Below, piece by piece: positions 62,298-64,000 of a DNA stretch of 64,000 bases. The stretch is from Flavobacteriaceae bacterium (GTDB lineage Bacteria > Bacteroidota > Bacteroidia > Flavobacteriales > Flavobacteriaceae): the NCBI GenBank assembly GCA_947464335.1, contig CANHWG010000003.1, positions 1-64,000 on the forward strand, written 5' to 3'. Position numbers and translations under genes: made by a program. The notes below the pieces were generated by a model, which had not been told where the DNA came from, did not search any database, and saw only the letters and a list, made by a program, of their open reading frames with translations. How positions within the stretch are numbered: position 1 is the first letter of the stretch; every line of letters begins with the position of its first letter.

Positions 62298-62330
62298 TTG
62301 CTCGGTGTGACATACTATTTTATATCTTTG
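62298..62330 (+). promoter_or_regulatory. Promoter of trmD, giving a near-leaderless transcript
   Basis: TTG (62298-62300) is followed after 22 bases by TATCTTTG (62323-62330). The trmD ATG begins only 4 bases later, so the transcript starts at or beside the start codon. Confidence 0.65.
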
Positions 62331-62334
62331 CCCC

Positions 62335-63015
62335 ATGCGAATAGACATCATTACCATTTTACCCGATTTACTTCGAAGTCCTTTTGAGGGTTCTATTATG
62401 AAGCGCGCTATCGAAAAAGGATTGGTAGAAGTGCATTTTCATAATTTAAGAGAGTATACAACCAACAAACAAAAGTCGGTAGATGATTATCCGTTTGGTG
62501 GTGGCGCTGGTATGGTGATGATGGTGCAACCCATTGATGATTGTATTACCCATTTGAAAAGTCAACGAGACTATGACGAAATCATTTATATGTCGCCCGA
62601 TGGAGAAACGTTAAACCAAAAAATGGCTAACACGGCTTCGATGTATGAGAATATTATTATTCTTTGCGGTCATTATAAAGGAGTAGATCAGCGTGTTCGC
62701 GATCATTTTATCACCAGAGAAATTTCGATTGGCGATTATGTACTTTCGGGAGGTGAAATTGGTGCTATTGTGTTTTGTGATGCCATCATTAGATTAATTC
62801 CAGGTGTTTTAAGTGATGAAACCTCAGCTTTAACCGATAGTTTTCAGGACGGATTACTATCTGGACCAATATATACACGTCCTGCAGATTACAAAGGATG
62901 GAAAGTTCCGGAAGTGTTAACTAGTGGTCACTTTGCTAAAATTGATAAATGGCGCGAAGACAAAGCATTTGAACATACCAAGAATAGGCGTCCTGATTTG
63001 CTTGACAATGAATAA
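62335..63015 (+). CDS. trmD: tRNA (guanine-37-N1)-methyltransferase
   Basis: The 226-residue SPOUT enzyme methylates G37 of tRNAs ending in a purine at 36. Marks are the N-terminal [26 protein letters not shown], the knot [13 protein letters not shown] and [28 protein letters not shown], and the C-terminal NRRPDLL. Full length for the family. It lies just before rplS, as in many bacteria, but each has its own promoter. The peptide starts 4 bases after the -7 box. Confidence 0.97.
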   Translation: MRIDIITILPDLLRSPFEGSIMKRAIEKGLVEVHFHNLREYTTNKQKSVDDYPFGGGAGMVMMVQPIDDCITHLKSQRDYDEIIYMSPDGETLNQKMANTASMYENIIILCGHYKGVDQRVRDHFITREISIGDYVLSGGEIGAIVFCDAIIRLIPGVLSDETSALTDSFQDGLLSGPIYTRPADYKGWKVPEVLTSGHFAKIDKWREDKAFEHTKNRRPDLLDNE

Positions 63016-63093
63016 TTAACAATTAACAATTGATAATGAGGATGTTAACTTGTAAAAAAAATATCAATTATCCATTGTCAATTATCAATTAAT
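63016..63093. repeat. AT-rich inverted repeat between trmD and rplS
   Basis: ATTAACAATTAACAATTGATAATGAGG on the left and TATCAATTATCCATTGTCAATTATCAATTA on the right share reverse-complementary words such as CAATTGATAAT. The same kind of AATTGACAAT/AATTGATAAT text is downstream of btuD (23931-23960). It may act as terminator or be a dispersed element. The right end overlaps the rplS -33 region. Confidence 0.45.
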
Positions 63094-63104
63094 TTTTATC
63101 TTTG
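63075..63104 (+). promoter_or_regulatory. Promoter of rplS
   Basis: TTG (63075-63077), a 19-base spacer and TATCTTTG (63097-63104) match the Bacteroidota consensus nearly ideally. The predicted transcript starts around 63111, leaving about 66 bases of leader. Confidence 0.75.
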
Positions 63105-63176
63105 CCCCCACATTTGACCAACCTCTGGCGAAAACCGTGAATGTTGCTCAGATTTAAAACCATAATTATTATTAAA
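63105..63176 (+). promoter_or_regulatory. Candidate L19 ribosomal-protein leader
   Basis: The leader contains CTCTGGCGAAAACCGTGAATGTTGCTCAGAT, with TCTGGC and GCTCAGA able to form a stem around a purine-rich loop. Autoregulatory L19 leaders have been proposed in Flavobacteria, as I recall. The fold and identity are not verified. Confidence 0.35.
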
Positions 63177-63527
63177 ATGGCAAATTTAGTAGATTTCGTT
63201 AATAACGAATTATCAACAAAAAAAGATTTCCCTGCATTTGGAGCTGGTGATACTATCACAGTTTACTACGAAATTAAAGAGGGTGAAAAAACAAGAACTC
63301 AGTTTTTCAAAGGAGTTGTTATCCAAAGAAAAGGTTCAGGAATGACAGAAACATTTACTATTCGTAAAATGTCTGGAGCAGTTGGTGTTGAGCGTATCTT
63401 CCCTGTGAACATGCCAGCTTTGCAAAAGGTAGAAGTTAACCAAAGAGGTAAAGTTAGAAGAGCTCGTATCTACTACTTTAGAGAACTTACTGGTAAAAAA
63501 GCAAAAATCAAAGAAAGAAGAAGATAA
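63177..63527 (+). CDS. rplS: 50S ribosomal protein L19
   Basis: ATG 63177 (the track opens 36 bases early) gives MANLVDFVNNELSTKKDFP and 116 residues, the usual size. Signatures: GDTITVYYEIKEGEKTRTQFFKGVVIQRKGSG, TFTIRKMSGAVGVERIFPVNMPALQKVEVNQRGKVRRARIYYFRELTGK. It sits at the 30S-50S interface. A terminator follows closely. Confidence 0.97.
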   Translation: MANLVDFVNNELSTKKDFPAFGAGDTITVYYEIKEGEKTRTQFFKGVVIQRKGSGMTETFTIRKMSGAVGVERIFPVNMPALQKVEVNQRGKVRRARIYYFRELTGKKAKIKERRR

Positions 63528-63546
63528 CACTTCCCTTTGTATTCAT

Positions 63547-63589
63547 AAAAAAATCCCATCCTGTTTTAAAAACTTGATGGGATTTTTTT
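63547..63589 (+). terminator. Terminator of rplS
   Basis: AAAAAAATCCCATC pairs perfectly with GATGGGATTTTTTT across a 15-base loop. Confidence 0.9.
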
Positions 63590-63707
63590 ATTATGATATT
63601 TATAACTTCATTTTTTATGAATTCTCTACTTTTCATAAGTTAAATTGAAAATATGATAATTTAGTAGATTTAGAGTTGGTTATTAATAGACTTTATACCA
63701 TAATAAT

Positions 63708-63715
63708 TATATTTG
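63708..63715 (+). promoter_or_regulatory. -7 promoter box of the isocitrate dehydrogenase gene
   Basis: TATATTTG fits TAnnTTTG, 35 bases before the ATG at 63751. A TTG is 29 bases upstream, too far to be certain. Confidence 0.45.
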
Positions 63716-63750
63716 TTACCGCAAAAAAAATAAAAATCAACCAAAAGCAT

Positions 63751-64000
63751 ATGACAAAAATTAAAGTAGCTAATCCGATAGTAGAATTGGATGGCGATGA
63801 AATGACACGAATCATTTGGAGTTTTATAAAAGAACAACTTATTCTTCCTTATATCGATTTAGATATAAAATACTTTGATTTAGGTATTGAGCACAGAGAT
63901 GCTACTAAAGATCAAGTTACTATAGATTCTGCTGAAGCAATCAAAAAATATAATGTTGGTATAAAATGTGCCACCATTACACCTGATGAAGAAAGAGTTA
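63751..64000 (+). CDS. icd: NADP-dependent isocitrate dehydrogenase, partial (C-terminus beyond window)
   Basis: ATG 63751 opens a frame that runs off the window (83 codons seen). The start ([27 protein letters not shown], then [17 protein letters not shown] and [19 protein letters not shown]) is the eukaryotic-type dimeric NADP-IDH, not the E. coli-type or monomeric form. It catalyses oxidative decarboxylation of isocitrate in the TCA cycle. The catalytic residues lie beyond the window. Confidence 0.93.
   Translation, partial: MTKIKVANPIVELDGDEMTRIIWSFIKEQLILPYIDLDIKYFDLGIEHRDATKDQVTIDSAEAIKKYNVGIKCATITPDEERV

Noticed and set aside
62127-62387. 86-aa plus and 60-aa minus ORFs in the methyltransferase-trmD spacer
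   Set aside because: Both are translations of palindromic element B (ARPACLQAGKA, LPAGRQVSLSA), not genes.

Overview
The window looks like a chromosome segment of a Flavobacteriaceae bacterium (Bacteroidota), most likely Flavobacterium or a close relative. The support is AT-rich DNA; many start-proximal boxes of the Bacteroidota -7 form TAnnTTTG (TATCTTTG, TACATTTG, TATATTTG); several secreted proteins with C-terminal type IX secretion (T9SS) sorting domains; and typical family members (DUF3276, DUF3667, DUF4476, DUF5777, BshB1, a 312-residue NusB). I see no phage, transposase, integrase, CRISPR array or rRNA. Apart from one tRNA-His, the window is protein-coding.

Layout. 1-4020 (-): 5' part of a very large secreted repeat protein, cut by the window edge. 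4343-12476 (-): exopolysaccharide operon in the order wza, wzc, tviC-like epimerase, ugd, tviB-like dehydrogenase, rmlB, with one promoter before wza. It has nucleotide-sugar and export genes but no glycosyltransferase, flippase or polymerase. 12552-17152: recR, a sodium:solute symporter, a CoA-binding protein, MarC and CtlX. 17258-23934: vitamin B12 uptake locus, with btuB behind a cobalamin riboswitch on the minus strand and, divergently, a T9SS protein, btuF, btuC, an unknown lipoprotein and btuD. 23983-28188: RNA modification (trmL, rluE-like), a DUF4476 protein, rmuC and a thioesterase. 28298-34879: a two-gene module (diheme c-type cytochrome lipoprotein plus FG-GAP/UnbV T9SS protein) present twice in tandem. 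34956-37213: a divergent set of DUF5777 barrel, OB-fold protein, monoheme cytochrome and YceI.

37233-45559: Kir-type K+ channel, GNAT, DUF1801, DUF3667, M28 peptidase, tRNA-His, bshB1, isochorismate synthase plus thioesterase (menaquinone), and a beta-helix lipoprotein. 45658-56581: purL, pepT, yajC/DUF1573/nusB/leucine dehydrogenase, an ABC exporter and DUF3276. 56648-64000: csaA, glgA-glgC (glycogen), a cytochrome, a cyclophilin-FKBP fusion, a methyltransferase, trmD, rplS and the 5' end of a eukaryotic-type NADP isocitrate dehydrogenase.

The most interesting signals are: (1) the tandemly duplicated surface-cytochrome/FG-GAP module, next to another cytochrome cluster; (2) two unexplained exported proteins inside the B12 locus; (3) a composite palindromic intergenic element (TAGCCC...GCTCCT frame with variable arms) in two clear copies and one degenerate copy, plus related small palindromes, one inside the B12 riboswitch; (4) an apparent palindromic repeat inside the purL reading frame and a terminator-like hairpin near the purL start. 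No computation or database search was possible. Family names come from motifs and recall, and coordinates were read by hand.
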